Source: Candidatus Cetobacterium colombiensis
GTDB lineage: Bacteria; Fusobacteriota; Fusobacteriia; Fusobacteriales; Fusobacteriaceae
Direction: 5' to 3'
NCBI RefSeq assembly: GCF_033962415.1
Contig: NZ_JAVIKH010000010.1
Location: 1 to 64,000, forward strand
Length of the DNA stretch: 64,000 bases
Part shown: positions 17,559-26,187 of the stretch, piece after piece
Numbering within the stretch: position 1 is the stretch's first letter
Layout of the letters: every line of letters begins with the position of its first letter
Notes under the pieces: model-generated
What the model was told of the DNA's origin: nothing
The model's input: the letters and a program-made list of their open reading frames with translations, nothing else
Databases searched by the model: none
Made by a program: the position numbers and the translations under genes

Positions 17559-18098
17559 ATGTCAAATAAACTAAAAATATTTTTAGTATTTTTAATTGTT
17601 ATTACTGTGGGAGTAGGATTTTATTCTAAAAAAATAGATGAAAAAAGTAAAGTTATTGTTCCTATATCTGCTCCTATATTAGAAAATAATAAACCTGTAG
17701 AAATTAAAACGACTATTTTTATTCCAAGCTTAAAACAAGGAAAATTAATTTCTGAAGAAATTATTCTTAATCCTAAACTTAATAACAAAGAAGATATACT
17801 TAAAGATATTATTCAAAAACTTTTAAATAAATTAGAAGAAAAAAATATTTTAAAAAAAGAAACTTTTAAATATGAAGTATACATAAAAAATAGAACTCTT
17901 TATTTAGATTTAGATTCTAAAGTTTTATCCTCTGCTAAAACTCCTCAAGAGGAACTACTTTTAATTTACTCTTTTGTAAATAGCTTATTAACTCCAGGTG
18001 GAGCTGATAATGTAGTTCTATTAATAAATGGTTTTACTACTGAAAAAGTTAACTTCATTAACATTAATAAAAGTTATAAATTAAATAATAATATATAA
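17559..18098 (+). CDS. GerMN-domain protein, membrane-anchored
   Basis: An N-terminal membrane helix (about 5-22, KIFLVFLIVITVGVGFY) anchors an extracytoplasmic domain. Residues 55-175 show the GerMN pattern (EEIILNPKLNNKED, YIKNRTLYLDLDS, TPQEELLLIYSFVNSLLT, VLLINGF). GerMN domains occur in GerM and in lipoproteins tied to the cell envelope; in a non-sporulating relative a wall role is more likely than spore germination. It follows the amidase by 8 nt and ends at a terminator, so the two probably act in the same compartment (inference). Confidence 0.75.
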   Translation: MSNKLKIFLVFLIVITVGVGFYSKKIDEKSKVIVPISAPILENNKPVEIKTTIFIPSLKQGKLISEEIILNPKLNNKEDILKDIIQKLLNKLEEKNILKKETFKYEVYIKNRTLYLDLDSKVLSSAKTPQEELLLIYSFVNSLLTPGGADNVVLLINGFTTEKVNFININKSYKLNNNI

Positions 18099-18101
18099 TT
18101 T

Positions 18102-18133
18102 AAGGAGTTTCTTTTTAAAGAAACTCCTTTTTA
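18102..18133 (+). terminator. Intrinsic terminator after the GerMN gene
   Basis: AAGGAGTTTCTTT / AAAGAAACTCCTT stem with a following T-run. Confidence 0.85.
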
Positions 18134-18150
18134 AAAATCTGGAGGTTTTT

Positions 18151-18735
18151 ATGGATATAAATTTTTTAAAAAAGGAATTATCATCAATACTCTCAAAAAA
18201 AAGATATGAACATTCCATAAGAGTTTTAGAAACTGCAATTGAATTAGCTAAAATATATAATATTGATTTAGAAAAAGTAGCTATAGCTGCTATTCTACAC
18301 GATTTTGCTAAAGAGTTTAAAAGAGATGAACTTGTTTCAATTTCAAAAAATTTTTTTAAAGAAGAAACTGAAGATTATTTAGATAACATTGAGATTTTAC
18401 ATAGTTATGCTGGAACTTATATTGCTAAAAATAAGTTCAATATTAATGATTCTGATATTTTAAATGCTATCAAATACCATACAACTGGTAGAAAAAATAT
18501 GAGCCTAATTGAAAAAATAGTCTATATAGCAGATGCTATTGAACCTAAAAGAGATTATCCTCATGTAAAAAAAATAAGAGAGTTAGCTTTTAAAAACCTA
18601 GATAAAGCTATTTTAGTTGAAGTTAATAACAAAATTGAATACCTTGTTAATGAAAACTTGGTTATTCATATTAACTCTATTGAAATGCGTAATTGGCTTT
18701 TAAAAAATAAGCTAATAGGAGGAAACAAATTATGA
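18151..18735 (+). CDS. yqeK: YqeK-type HD hydrolase (diadenosine tetraphosphatase)
   Basis: Members of this family split Ap4A symmetrically to two ADP. HD-domain metal ligands are visible: RYEHSIRV (His near 21), AAILHDFAKEF (HD near 50), EILHSYAGT (near 85) and YIADAIEP (Asp near 127). 194 residues, as usual. ATG behind TCTGGAGG. It overlaps rnr by 4 nt (ATGA), so translation is probably coupled. In many Firmicutes yqeK sits beside nadD and rsfS; here it leads rnr-smpB instead. Confidence 0.88.
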   Translation: MDINFLKKELSSILSKKRYEHSIRVLETAIELAKIYNIDLEKVAIAAILHDFAKEFKRDELVSISKNFFKEETEDYLDNIEILHSYAGTYIAKNKFNINDSDILNAIKYHTTGRKNMSLIEKIVYIADAIEPKRDYPHVKKIRELAFKNLDKAILVEVNNKIEYLVNENLVIHINSIEMRNWLLKNKLIGGNKL

Positions 18736-20882
18736 AAATAAAAACAAAATTAGATAAACAATTAGAACAATTAAAAAATATTTTAAAAGAAAGTAAATCT
18801 TTAAGCCTTGATGAAATAACTAAAGCAATGGGATGGTCTCCTAAATTTAAAAAAGAAAATAGAGAGATTGTAGAAACGTGGTTAAATAATGGTGAGATTT
18901 TAAAAAATAAAAGAAATAAATACAATCTTCCTGAGAATTTAGGATTCATAAAAGGTAAATTTTCAAATATCAAAGGTAAATTTGGATTTGTTGATACTGA
19001 TACTGAAGGATACTTTATCCCTAGAAGCAAATTTGGAACAGCTCTTGATGGAGATACTGTATTAATTAATGTAACTACACCTGAAGGAAGAGGGAAAAAA
19101 GAAGGAGAAATTGTTAAGGTTCTTTTAAGAGAAAAAAATACTATCATTGGTGTATTTGAAAAGAAAGAAAATTTTGGTTTTGTAAGACCTACCCAATCTT
19201 TTGGTAGAGATATATATATTCCTAAAAACTTTTTCAACAAGGCTAAAAATGGCGATCTTGTTGTTGTTGATGTAACTTTCTGGGGAAGCGATGAAAAAAA
19301 ACCTGAAGGAAAAATTATTGAATCTATAGGTAATCCTTTTGATACAGATAATATGATTAAAGCTCTTATTCTTAGAGAGGGACTGTCTGAAGATTTTCCT
19401 GATGATGTTTTAGCAGAAGCTCGTCAAATACCTGTTACTATTTCACAAGATGAAATTAAAAGAAGAAAAGATTTAAGACACCTTCCTATTATTACAATTG
19501 ATGGTGATGATGCTAAAGATCTAGATGATGCTGTTTATGTTGAAAAACTAGAAAATGGTTTCTATAAATTAATTGTAGCAATTGCTGATGTATCTCACTA
19601 TATTCAAACTGGTTCTAAATTGGATAAAGAGGCTGAAAAAAGAGGAAACTCAGTTTACTTAGTTGATAGAGTACTTCCAATGTTTCCTAAAGAAATATCC
19701 AATGGTATCTGTTCTTTAAATCCACATGAAGATAAACTTACTTTCTCTGTAGAACTTCTTATTGATTCTCATGGTAGAGCAATTGATGTACAAACTTATA
19801 AATCTGTTATTAAAACAGCTCATAGAATGACTTATACTAACGTTAATAAAATTATTGCTAAAGACCCTGAGATTACAGAAAAATACAGTGATATTACTGA
19901 TATGATTTTTACAATGTTAGAACTTTCTAAAATTATAAGAGCAATCAAATACAATAGAGGGTCTATTGACTTTGATCTTCCTGAAGTTAAAGTTGTACTT
20001 GATGAAAATAAAAAAGTTAAATATTTAAAAAATATTGAGAGAGGAGAATCAGAAAGAATTATTGAAGATTTTATGATTATGGCAAATGAAGCTGTAGCTG
20101 AAAAGCTTTTTTGGTTAGAGATTCCTTCTGTTTATAGAGTACACGAAACTCCTGATCCAGAAAGAGTTAAAACACTAAATGATACACTTTCAAGATTTGG
20201 CTATAGACTTCACTCTTTCGAAGATATTCATCCTAAAAAATTCCAATCAATAATTGAGGATTCAGAAGCTAGAGGAATAAATATGATTGTGCATAAAATG
20301 ATTCTAATGTCACTAAAACAAGCTAAATATGGTGTTGAAAATTTAGGTCACTTTGGTTTATCATCTAATTACTATACTCATTTTACTTCTCCAATTAGAA
20401 GATATGCAGATCTTTTAATTCATAGAATTTTAAACATTGCTATTCATGGATATCCAACAAAAAAACAATTTGGAACTCTTATAAATTATCTTCCTGAAGT
20501 TACTGCTCATATTTCTCAAACTGAAAGAAAAGCTATGAAAGTTGAAGATGAAAGTGTTAAAATAAAAATAGTGGAGTATATGCTTGATAAAATAGGAGAT
20601 GAATTTAAAGCTACTATAGTTGGATTTAACAATAAGAAAATTTTCTTTGAAACTGAAGAACATGTTGAATGTTTCTGGGATGTTACTACAGCACAAAACT
20701 TCTATGAATTTGATGAAAATAACTATATTATGAAAGATTTAGACACTAATAGAGAGTTTCATTTAGGTGATAAAATGGAAATTTTAATAGTTAGATCTGA
20801 TTTACAAATGCTTGAAATTGAAGTTGTTCCAACAGAATTTTATCATGAATATACAGGTAAAAGAAAAGAGGGGAGATTTTAA
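18732..20882 (+). CDS. rnr: Ribonuclease R
   Basis: A processive 3'-to-5' exoribonuclease that degrades structured RNA, and in E. coli works with tmRNA/SmpB on non-stop mRNAs. Domains in order: winged-helix N-terminus (1-65), cold-shock domains (about 75-230), RNB catalytic domain with the metal-binding DGDDAKDLDDAV near 258 and TSPIRRYADLLIHR near 555, and a C-terminal S1-like domain (about 625-705). 716 residues. ATG behind AGGAGG. It is directly followed by smpB, sharing TAATG. Confidence 0.96.
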   Translation: MKIKTKLDKQLEQLKNILKESKSLSLDEITKAMGWSPKFKKENREIVETWLNNGEILKNKRNKYNLPENLGFIKGKFSNIKGKFGFVDTDTEGYFIPRSKFGTALDGDTVLINVTTPEGRGKKEGEIVKVLLREKNTIIGVFEKKENFGFVRPTQSFGRDIYIPKNFFNKAKNGDLVVVDVTFWGSDEKKPEGKIIESIGNPFDTDNMIKALILREGLSEDFPDDVLAEARQIPVTISQDEIKRRKDLRHLPIITIDGDDAKDLDDAVYVEKLENGFYKLIVAIADVSHYIQTGSKLDKEAEKRGNSVYLVDRVLPMFPKEISNGICSLNPHEDKLTFSVELLIDSHGRAIDVQTYKSVIKTAHRMTYTNVNKIIAKDPEITEKYSDITDMIFTMLELSKIIRAIKYNRGSIDFDLPEVKVVLDENKKVKYLKNIERGESERIIEDFMIMANEAVAEKLFWLEIPSVYRVHETPDPERVKTLNDTLSRFGYRLHSFEDIHPKKFQSIIEDSEARGINMIVHKMILMSLKQAKYGVENLGHFGLSSNYYTHFTSPIRRYADLLIHRILNIAIHGYPTKKQFGTLINYLPEVTAHISQTERKAMKVEDESVKIKIVEYMLDKIGDEFKATIVGFNNKKIFFETEEHVECFWDVTTAQNFYEFDENNYIMKDLDTNREFHLGDKMEILIVRSDLQMLEIEVVPTEFYHEYTGKRKEGRF

Positions 20883-21325
20883 TGATATTGGCTAATAACA
20901 AAAAGGCTTTTTTTGATTATTTTATTGAAGACAAATTTGAAGCTGGAATCGAACTTGTTGGAAGTGAAGTAAAATCTATAAAAGCTGGAAAAACAAGTAT
21001 AAAGGAATCTTTTATTAGAATAATTAATGGAGAAATCTTTATAATGGGAATGACTGTAGTTCCTTGGTCTTTTGGAAGTGTCTATAATCCTGAAGAAAGA
21101 AGGGTTAGAAAATTACTTCTTCATAAATCAGAAATAAAAAAATTACACGAAAAAGTTATGCAAAAAGGATATACAATAGTTCCTTTAAATATTCATCTAT
21201 CTAAAGGATACGTTAAAGTGGAAGTTGCTTTAGCTAGAGGTAAAAAGAACTACGATAAACGTGATTCTTTAGCTAAAAAGGATCAACAAAGAACTATCGA
21301 TAGAGCAGTTAAAGAAAGATATTAA
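20882..21325 (+). CDS. smpB: SsrA-binding protein SmpB
   Basis: SmpB binds the tRNA-like part of tmRNA and brings it to stalled ribosomes. Motifs: YFIEDKFEAGIELVGSEVKS near the start, NIHLSKGYVKVEVALARGKK near 105 and the basic tail KRDSLAKKDQQRTIDRAVKE. 147 residues. Its ATG overlaps the rnr stop (TAATG), with GGGGAG upstream. The tmRNA gene itself is at 53235-53583. Confidence 0.97.
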   Translation: MILANNKKAFFDYFIEDKFEAGIELVGSEVKSIKAGKTSIKESFIRIINGEIFIMGMTVVPWSFGSVYNPEERRVRKLLLHKSEIKKLHEKVMQKGYTIVPLNIHLSKGYVKVEVALARGKKNYDKRDSLAKKDQQRTIDRAVKERY

Positions 21326-21328
21326 AAA

Positions 21329-21355
21329 AAAAGCAGATTTTATCTGCTTTTTTTA
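21329..21355. terminator. Bidirectional terminator between smpB and the FadL-type gene
   Basis: AAAAGCAGAT / ATCTGCTTTT stem with A-run on the left and T-run on the right, so it can serve both converging genes. Confidence 0.85.
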
Positions 21356-22651
21356 AAATTTGTAAATCATTCCTAAACCAAATGCATCTACATGTTTACT
21401 ATATTTTATATTTTTTAAATTTTTATCATTTTTATAATCAACATAAGAGTATGTAGCCATTAATTCTAATTGCTCACTATATTTATATTTTACTCCTGTT
21501 GAATACATATTAGCATCTAATACATAATCTGTGTCTGTGTACGTCTTTTCATTTGCTCCTGTATCTGTATACTGATATCCAGCCATTAAAGTCCACTTTT
21601 CATCTAATTGATAATCTAATCCAACTGCTACTTCATATCCATTATCATAATGATCAAAGTTTCCTAACTCATCACTTGTTTCTTTTATAAAATAATAATT
21701 TCCTGAAGCTAATAACGTTAACTTTTCAGTAGCTTTATAAGAAGCTCCAATTGCTGCCATTGCTGGTAGATTTCTCTTTCCGCTTCCTTCTGACATCCAC
21801 TGCTTTATGGCCGGATCTTTTATAATTGCATTATAAAAAGCGTCTCCTATCATTTGGTTACCAGTAGAATTCCTAAATCCATTTTTTAAATTATGCTCTT
21901 TATTATCAAAGTCTAATATTGTTTCTGTTTCATATCTCATACCTAAATTAAATCTATCATTTGGATGATAATTTAAACCAAATATTCCTGCAACTCCAAA
22001 GGCTGTTCTTTCAGAATCTATATCAAATTTGGCTTTTCCTGATCCTAAAAAACCAAAACTATTATATTCAAAATTTCCTTCTCCTTTAAATTTTCTTTCA
22101 GCATCAACTAATCTTATTCCTACAGCTCCACTCCATGCATCAGTAAATTTTCTAGCTACTCCTCCTTGAAGAGCAACGTAATATGACTTACCATGAATAG
22201 TTGATCCACCTGTATACTTTGCTCCTATAGCTTCAAATATTGGGTTTCCTGATACTATCTGTGGGAATGTTGCTATTCCTCCACTATAAGCTACACTTCC
22301 TCCACCAGCTATTGCTCCTGCATGAAAAAAGAAAGCTGTATCTCCCTTTTTTCTTACAATTTGCACACTTGGAACTACTGGTGATGCTTTATCACTTTTA
22401 AATTTATAATCTCCATGTTGCATGCTATACTCTTTAAGGTGCGTCTGGTTATTAACTTGAATATAAGTTCCATCCTCTAACCATACTGTTCCTGCCGGAT
22501 TATAGTATGCTCCTGAAACTCCTATTTTTCCAACCATTGCTGGATGTGCTAAGTATTCTGCATCTTGTTGTGAAAGATAGTCTATACTTCCCCCTATAGC
22601 GTTAGCTGATACAACTAATCCTAATATCACCAATTGTTGCTTAAATTTCAT
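21353..22651 (-). CDS. FadL/OmpP1/TodX-type outer-membrane transport protein
   Basis: This family forms 14-stranded barrels that take up hydrophobic molecules such as long-chain fatty acids. The 432-residue product has a signal peptide (cleavage after SANA, near 18), the family N-terminal hatch motif GAYYNPAGTVWLEDG (near 47-62), many alternating beta strands, and ends in Phe (GLGMIYKF), the outer-membrane insertion signal. Substrate unknown. ATG behind AAGGAGAGGG. The start overlaps the end of an upstream TetR gene by 11 nt, so both are read from one promoter and the regulator probably controls the porin. Confidence 0.88.
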   Translation of the reverse strand: MKFKQQLVILGLVVSANAIGGSIDYLSQQDAEYLAHPAMVGKIGVSGAYYNPAGTVWLEDGTYIQVNNQTHLKEYSMQHGDYKFKSDKASPVVPSVQIVRKKGDTAFFFHAGAIAGGGSVAYSGGIATFPQIVSGNPIFEAIGAKYTGGSTIHGKSYYVALQGGVARKFTDAWSGAVGIRLVDAERKFKGEGNFEYNSFGFLGSGKAKFDIDSERTAFGVAGIFGLNYHPNDRFNLGMRYETETILDFDNKEHNLKNGFRNSTGNQMIGDAFYNAIIKDPAIKQWMSEGSGKRNLPAMAAIGASYKATEKLTLLASGNYYFIKETSDELGNFDHYDNGYEVAVGLDYQLDEKWTLMAGYQYTDTGANEKTYTDTDYVLDANMYSTGVKYKYSEQLELMATYSYVDYKNDKNLKNIKYSKHVDAFGLGMIYKF

Positions 22652-23234
22652 TATCCCTCTCCTTTGTCATTTGTAAAGCCTTTTCTATTAGTACATTTCC
22701 CATCTCAATAATCTCTTTCTTGAAAGTTTCAAATTCTATATCTGTATAAAATCCAGTGCATATTAAAGTGGCATAGCCATGTGAAAAATACCATCCTTTT
22801 TTTATAACCCATTCAATTATATCTACAGGAAATTGATTGTAATCTTCATTACTGTTAAATCCGCTATATATTAAATTTCTAAAGTCATCCATAACTTCAT
22901 CTGTAAACTCTCTCGGTAATCCTTCTCTTAAAAAAATTGTTCTAAACAAAGCTTTTTCTTCTTTTGCAAAAAGACATATTCCTATACCTATATTTAAAAT
23001 TGAAAGATTTGTATAATCTCTTTTTGTATATTCAAAAAGTTTTGTTTTTGCTTTTTTAGATAGTTCATTTTTTAGTTCATCCATTGATTTAAAAGTTGAA
23101 TATATAGCTATTGTAGAGGCTCCTAATTTTTTGGCAATATTTCTTGCTGTTACCTCTTTTAAATTTTGATTATTAAGAATCTCAAATGCACAATTTAAGA
23201 TTTCTTCTCTAGTAAAATTAGGCTTTCTTCCCAT
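22641..23234 (-). CDS. TetR-family transcriptional regulator
   Basis: The N-terminal helix-turn-helix (about 8-52) reads TREEILNCAFEIL, VTARNIAKKLGASTIAIYSTFKSMDEL, typical of TetR. The C-terminal ligand-binding part (60-190) is not assignable. 197 residues. ATG behind TAGGAG. It precedes and overlaps the FadL-type gene. A palindrome at its predicted transcription start (23265-23274) suggests self-repression; the ligand might be the compound taken up by the porin (inference). Confidence 0.9.
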   Translation of the reverse strand: MGRKPNFTREEILNCAFEILNNQNLKEVTARNIAKKLGASTIAIYSTFKSMDELKNELSKKAKTKLFEYTKRDYTNLSILNIGIGICLFAKEEKALFRTIFLREGLPREFTDEVMDDFRNLIYSGFNSNEDYNQFPVDIIEWVIKKGWYFSHGYATLICTGFYTDIEFETFKKEIIEMGNVLIEKALQMTKERDNEI

Positions 23235-23264
23235 TTTTTCTCCTATTTGTTATGATATTTTTAC

Positions 23265-23274
23265 AAACATGTTT
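23265..23274. promoter_or_regulatory. Candidate operator at the tetR transcription start
   Basis: AAACATGTTT is a perfect 10-bp palindrome within a few bases of the predicted start of the tetR-fadL transcript. Short, so only suggestive. Confidence 0.4.
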
Positions 23275-23277
23275 TAT

Positions 23278-23306
23278 ATTATATCTTAATTTACATATAA
23301 ACACAA
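23278..23306 (-). promoter_or_regulatory. Promoter of the tetR-fadL unit
   Basis: On the minus strand TTGTGT (23301-23306), a 17-nt spacer and TATAAT (23278-23283). Confidence 0.65.
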
Positions 23307-23383
23307 CGTTTTTATTACATATCAGCGTTATGAAATTCTCAAAACAAAACACAACACTGTTATGAAATTTTAATTGAAAATAT

Positions 23384-23411
23384 AAAAAGGAGATTATAAA
23401 AATAATCTCCT
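23384..23411 (-). terminator. Intrinsic terminator after the M20 gene
   Basis: On the minus strand AGGAGATTAT / ATAATCTCCT followed by TTTTTATA, 11 nt past the stop codon. Confidence 0.8.
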
Positions 23412-23421
23412 CTTATATTTT

Positions 23422-24738
23422 TTAAGCTTTTATAGTTTTATCGTTTGATTCAATAAAAGATAAATACTCTTCTTTTGTCATTGCAGGTTTAAAATTAGAT
23501 AAAATATCTTTTGCTTTTGTAGCATTATTATATAATAAGTCTACAATAGTTAAAGCTAAAGCTTTCGCAGGCATTAATATAGCTATTTCTTCATCTACCA
23601 CTTTAAAATCTCTAGTATGTAAAGCTCCATTTATTCCTCCGAACATAGGATGAAGAGTTGGCATTATATGAGAAACATCTCCAAAATCAAAGGATCCTGT
23701 AAAATCCCCACCTTTAATTATATAATCTTTTAAACCTAAATCATTTAGATTCTCTTCCAAAATTTCTTCCATAGAATCATGTCTTAAAATTGGTAAATAT
23801 CCTGGTAATTCTGTTATTTCTATTTCAGCACCTACAGCATAAGCTCCTGCTATTAAACCTCTATTTACTTTCTTATTGGCATCTATCATACCCTCTATTG
23901 TTCTTGCTCTTACATATGCTTCCATTCTTACATCTGCTGGTACTGAATTTACTATATCTCCACCTTTTGTAATAATTGGATGAAATCTAACTCTATCACT
24001 TTCCTTAAATGTTTCCCTTTGAGCATGAACATTATTTATAGCCAACATTGCAGCATTTAAAGCATTTATTCCCTCATGTGGAGCTGAGCCAGCGTGTGCT
24101 TCTTTTCCTATAAATTTAACTGTTTTTCCTATAAATCCATTACTTACAGGTCCAGTTAATACTTTTTTATCCCCTAAATCTAGTGCATGAAACATTACAG
24201 CCATATTAATATCATCAAAAGCTCCATTATAAATCAACTCTTGTTTTCCACCAAAATATTTAATTTTTCCAGACTCTTTAAGTTTAGTTCTATATTCTAA
24301 CTCAACAAACTCTTCTGACGGAGTCGCTATAAAATCAATTTGTCCATCTAACTCTTTTAAAATTCCAGACTTTACAAGACCAGTAGCAGCTCCTAGCATT
24401 CCAGCTATTTGAATATGATGCCCACAGGCATGAACAGCTCCCAGTTCGTTAGAATCAGCATGATCACTACAAGATATTGCATCTAATTCTCCCAAAATAG
24501 CAACTTTAGGTCCTACCACATCTTCATTAGTTCTTGCTCTACATCCTGTATAAGCTATTTTTTCTTCGACTTTTAAATTCAATTCATTTTTGAAAAAATT
24601 TGCAACTATTTGAGTTCCTTTAAACTCTTTATATCCAAATTCAGGATTATCATAAATTTCTTGTCCTGCTTTTAATATTAATTTTTTATTTTCTTCAATT
24701 GCTTTTAATACTTTTTCTTTAATCTCTTTTATATCCAT
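23422..24738 (-). CDS. M20-family amidohydrolase (AbgB-like)
   Basis: M20 amidohydrolases cleave N-acyl or peptide bonds with one or two metal ions. Metal-site motifs are LGELDAIS (near 82), HACGHHIQIAGMLG (near 105), ATPSEEFVE (near 139) and the C-terminal GALHTRDFK (near 383). The lid dimerisation domain is about 195-305, with KEAHAGSAPHEGINALNAA. At 438 residues and with this motif set it is nearer to p-aminobenzoyl-glutamate hydrolase-type (AbgB) enzymes than to aminoacylases; the substrate is not known. Cytoplasmic, no signal peptide. ATG behind GAGGAG. It has its own promoter, a palindromic operator candidate and a terminator. Confidence 0.87.
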   Translation of the reverse strand: MDIKEIKEKVLKAIEENKKLILKAGQEIYDNPEFGYKEFKGTQIVANFFKNELNLKVEEKIAYTGCRARTNEDVVGPKVAILGELDAISCSDHADSNELGAVHACGHHIQIAGMLGAATGLVKSGILKELDGQIDFIATPSEEFVELEYRTKLKESGKIKYFGGKQELIYNGAFDDINMAVMFHALDLGDKKVLTGPVSNGFIGKTVKFIGKEAHAGSAPHEGINALNAAMLAINNVHAQRETFKESDRVRFHPIITKGGDIVNSVPADVRMEAYVRARTIEGMIDANKKVNRGLIAGAYAVGAEIEITELPGYLPILRHDSMEEILEENLNDLGLKDYIIKGGDFTGSFDFGDVSHIMPTLHPMFGGINGALHTRDFKVVDEEIAILMPAKALALTIVDLLYNNATKAKDILSNFKPAMTKEEYLSFIESNDKTIKA

Positions 24739-24762
24739 ATATTTCTCCTCTTATTTTAAAAT

Positions 24763-24776
24763 GTCCTAAATAGGAC
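24763..24776. promoter_or_regulatory. Candidate operator upstream of the M20 gene
   Basis: GTCCT-AAAT-AGGAC is a perfect inverted repeat 10-20 nt downstream of the predicted transcription start and 24 nt before the M20 ATG. GC-rich for this genome, which makes chance less likely. The neighbouring regulator (24885-26168) is the natural candidate to bind it. It could also be a small RNA hairpin in the leader. Confidence 0.5.
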
Positions 24777-24793
24777 CTTATTTTCCATAAAAG

Positions 24794-24822
24794 AGAATAC
24801 TATTTATTTCTTCTTTTGTCAA
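24794..24822 (-). promoter_or_regulatory. Promoter of the M20 amidohydrolase gene
   Basis: On the minus strand a perfect TTGACA (24817-24822), a 17-nt spacer and TATTCT (24794-24799). Confidence 0.8.
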
Positions 24823-24854
24823 CTTTTTTAAATTTTTTTAACTTTATTCTAAAA

Positions 24855-24886
24855 CAAAAAAATGAAGCAAAATTGCTTCATTTTTT
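24855..24886 (-). terminator. Terminator after the regulator gene; end of the long minus-strand cluster
   Basis: AAAATGAAGCAA / TTGCTTCATTTT stem on the minus strand followed by TTTTTTT. It is the first clear terminator found downstream of 44.2 kb on this strand. Confidence 0.85.
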
Positions 24887-26168
24887 AAAATTTAAATTTT
24901 ATAACCCTTCTAGGTCTTCCTGCTTTAGAGCAAACTTCATATTCTAATATTTCACCAAATCCATTATCTATAATAGGTTTAATTATTCTATTTACACTTC
25001 TTTCTGTTATTTCTAAAATATCAGCAAGTTCTTTACTTGTAAACTCTTGCTTTTTTAAACTTTCTTGTAAAGCCTTGATTTTCGATAAATATTTTGGAGT
25101 TACACCCATTTTTTTTGCTTCTTTTTCAAAATGATTATTTATTTTAGTTGAATAATCATATCTATTTTTCTTATAAAGCGGTCCTCTTATCTTATCATCT
25201 GAAAAAAGATAAATATCTCCCTTATTATTCATCAAGCTTATATTTAAAGCCTTCTTAGCATTTATAGAAGCTTCTTGTATGTTTTGTGCATACCCAATTC
25301 CTACAGATACTTTTTTTCCTAAACTATTTATTTCTTGTAATAATTTTAAAAATTTCAACTCATTATCTACAGTTTCTAAAATTCTTTGAGTTGTAAAAAA
25401 GATATATTCATCCTCTTCACTTTTTTTGTAATTTCCATGAATATCTTTAGAATATCTTAAAAATATTTGATCTAATTTTTTATGTAAAGAACTTCCACAA
25501 TTCTGATCATTTTTTTTCAACTTTTTAGAAACTTTTAAAATTTTTACACCAATTCTATTTTTTAAGTTTTCATTAATCTTTATATCTCTCAATAGAACTT
25601 TCATTTGATTTAGAATTTCATTTTTAGTTGCTTGTAATCGATATACTGGTTTATTTTTACTTTTAAAATAATCATATACATATCCAAATGATGTTAATAC
25701 ACAATGAACTTTATTTTTTGCGAGATTTTTTATATGTTCATCCAAAAAATCTAACTCATTTTTATCTTCAACATATTCTTGAATATCCATTCCAGCTATT
25801 TTTATTCCAAACTCATCTAAGGTATCTATTAAAATTTTTTCTTCTACTATATCAAAACCTATTTTTAAATTTTCCATATCTCCATAATTTTCTCTTAATT
25901 CCCAAAGAGCTCTCAAAATACTTCCAACTTCTCTATTTGAATAAACTATAGGAATATCTAAATTTAATTTCTTTATTATTTGAGAATAGACTCCAATACC
26001 TGTAGAAAAAACTCCATCCACTCTACCTTTTAAATCATTTAATTCTTCCATCGATTCGTCTAGTTGTTTTATTTCATATGGTAAAAATATTATATTAGGA
26101 TACTGAGGTTCTAAAGTTTTTAAAATCTTGCTTACTGAATCAGAATAACCAACAACAGCAATCTTCAT
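24885..26168 (-). CDS. Multidomain transcriptional regulator with C-terminal helix-turn-helix
   Basis: Residues 1-200 look like an alpha/beta sensor domain (MKIAVVGYSDSVSKIL, GVFSTGIGVYSQII, VHCVLTSFGYVYDYF), similar in layout to PrpR-N-type sensors. Residues about 215-330 resemble a degenerate GGDEF-like domain ending VSVGIGYAQNIQEASINAKK, without the GG[DE]EF active site, as in CdaR/PucR-type regulators. The C-terminal 75 residues hold the helix-turn-helix (FTSKELADILEITERSVNRI) and a basic AGRPRRVIKFKF tail. Domain calls are by pattern only. ATG after AGGGAGAG. It lies upstream of the M20 gene on the same strand and may control it (inference). Confidence 0.7.
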   Translation of the reverse strand: MKIAVVGYSDSVSKILKTLEPQYPNIIFLPYEIKQLDESMEELNDLKGRVDGVFSTGIGVYSQIIKKLNLDIPIVYSNREVGSILRALWELRENYGDMENLKIGFDIVEEKILIDTLDEFGIKIAGMDIQEYVEDKNELDFLDEHIKNLAKNKVHCVLTSFGYVYDYFKSKNKPVYRLQATKNEILNQMKVLLRDIKINENLKNRIGVKILKVSKKLKKNDQNCGSSLHKKLDQIFLRYSKDIHGNYKKSEEDEYIFFTTQRILETVDNELKFLKLLQEINSLGKKVSVGIGYAQNIQEASINAKKALNISLMNNKGDIYLFSDDKIRGPLYKKNRYDYSTKINNHFEKEAKKMGVTPKYLSKIKALQESLKKQEFTSKELADILEITERSVNRIIKPIIDNGFGEILEYEVCSKAGRPRRVIKFKF

Positions 26169-26187
26169 TTATTACTCTCCCTACGTT

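Larger units (their letters stand above)
23249..23370 (+). repeat. Three copies of a GTTATGAWATT-type repeat upstream of tetR
   Basis: GTTATGATATTT (23249-23260), GTTATGAAATTC (23327-23338) and GTTATGAAATTT (23359-23370) are direct repeats in the 187-nt gap between tetR and the M20 gene. One lies in the tetR 5' leader, two upstream of its promoter. They could be binding sites or chance in AT-rich DNA. The rest of the gap holds only the tetR promoter and the M20 terminator. Confidence 0.4.

Noticed and set aside
18677..19240. 187-codon open frame on the minus strand inside rnr
   Set aside because: Antisense to the RNase R N-terminal domains, with no ribosome site or recognisable motifs.
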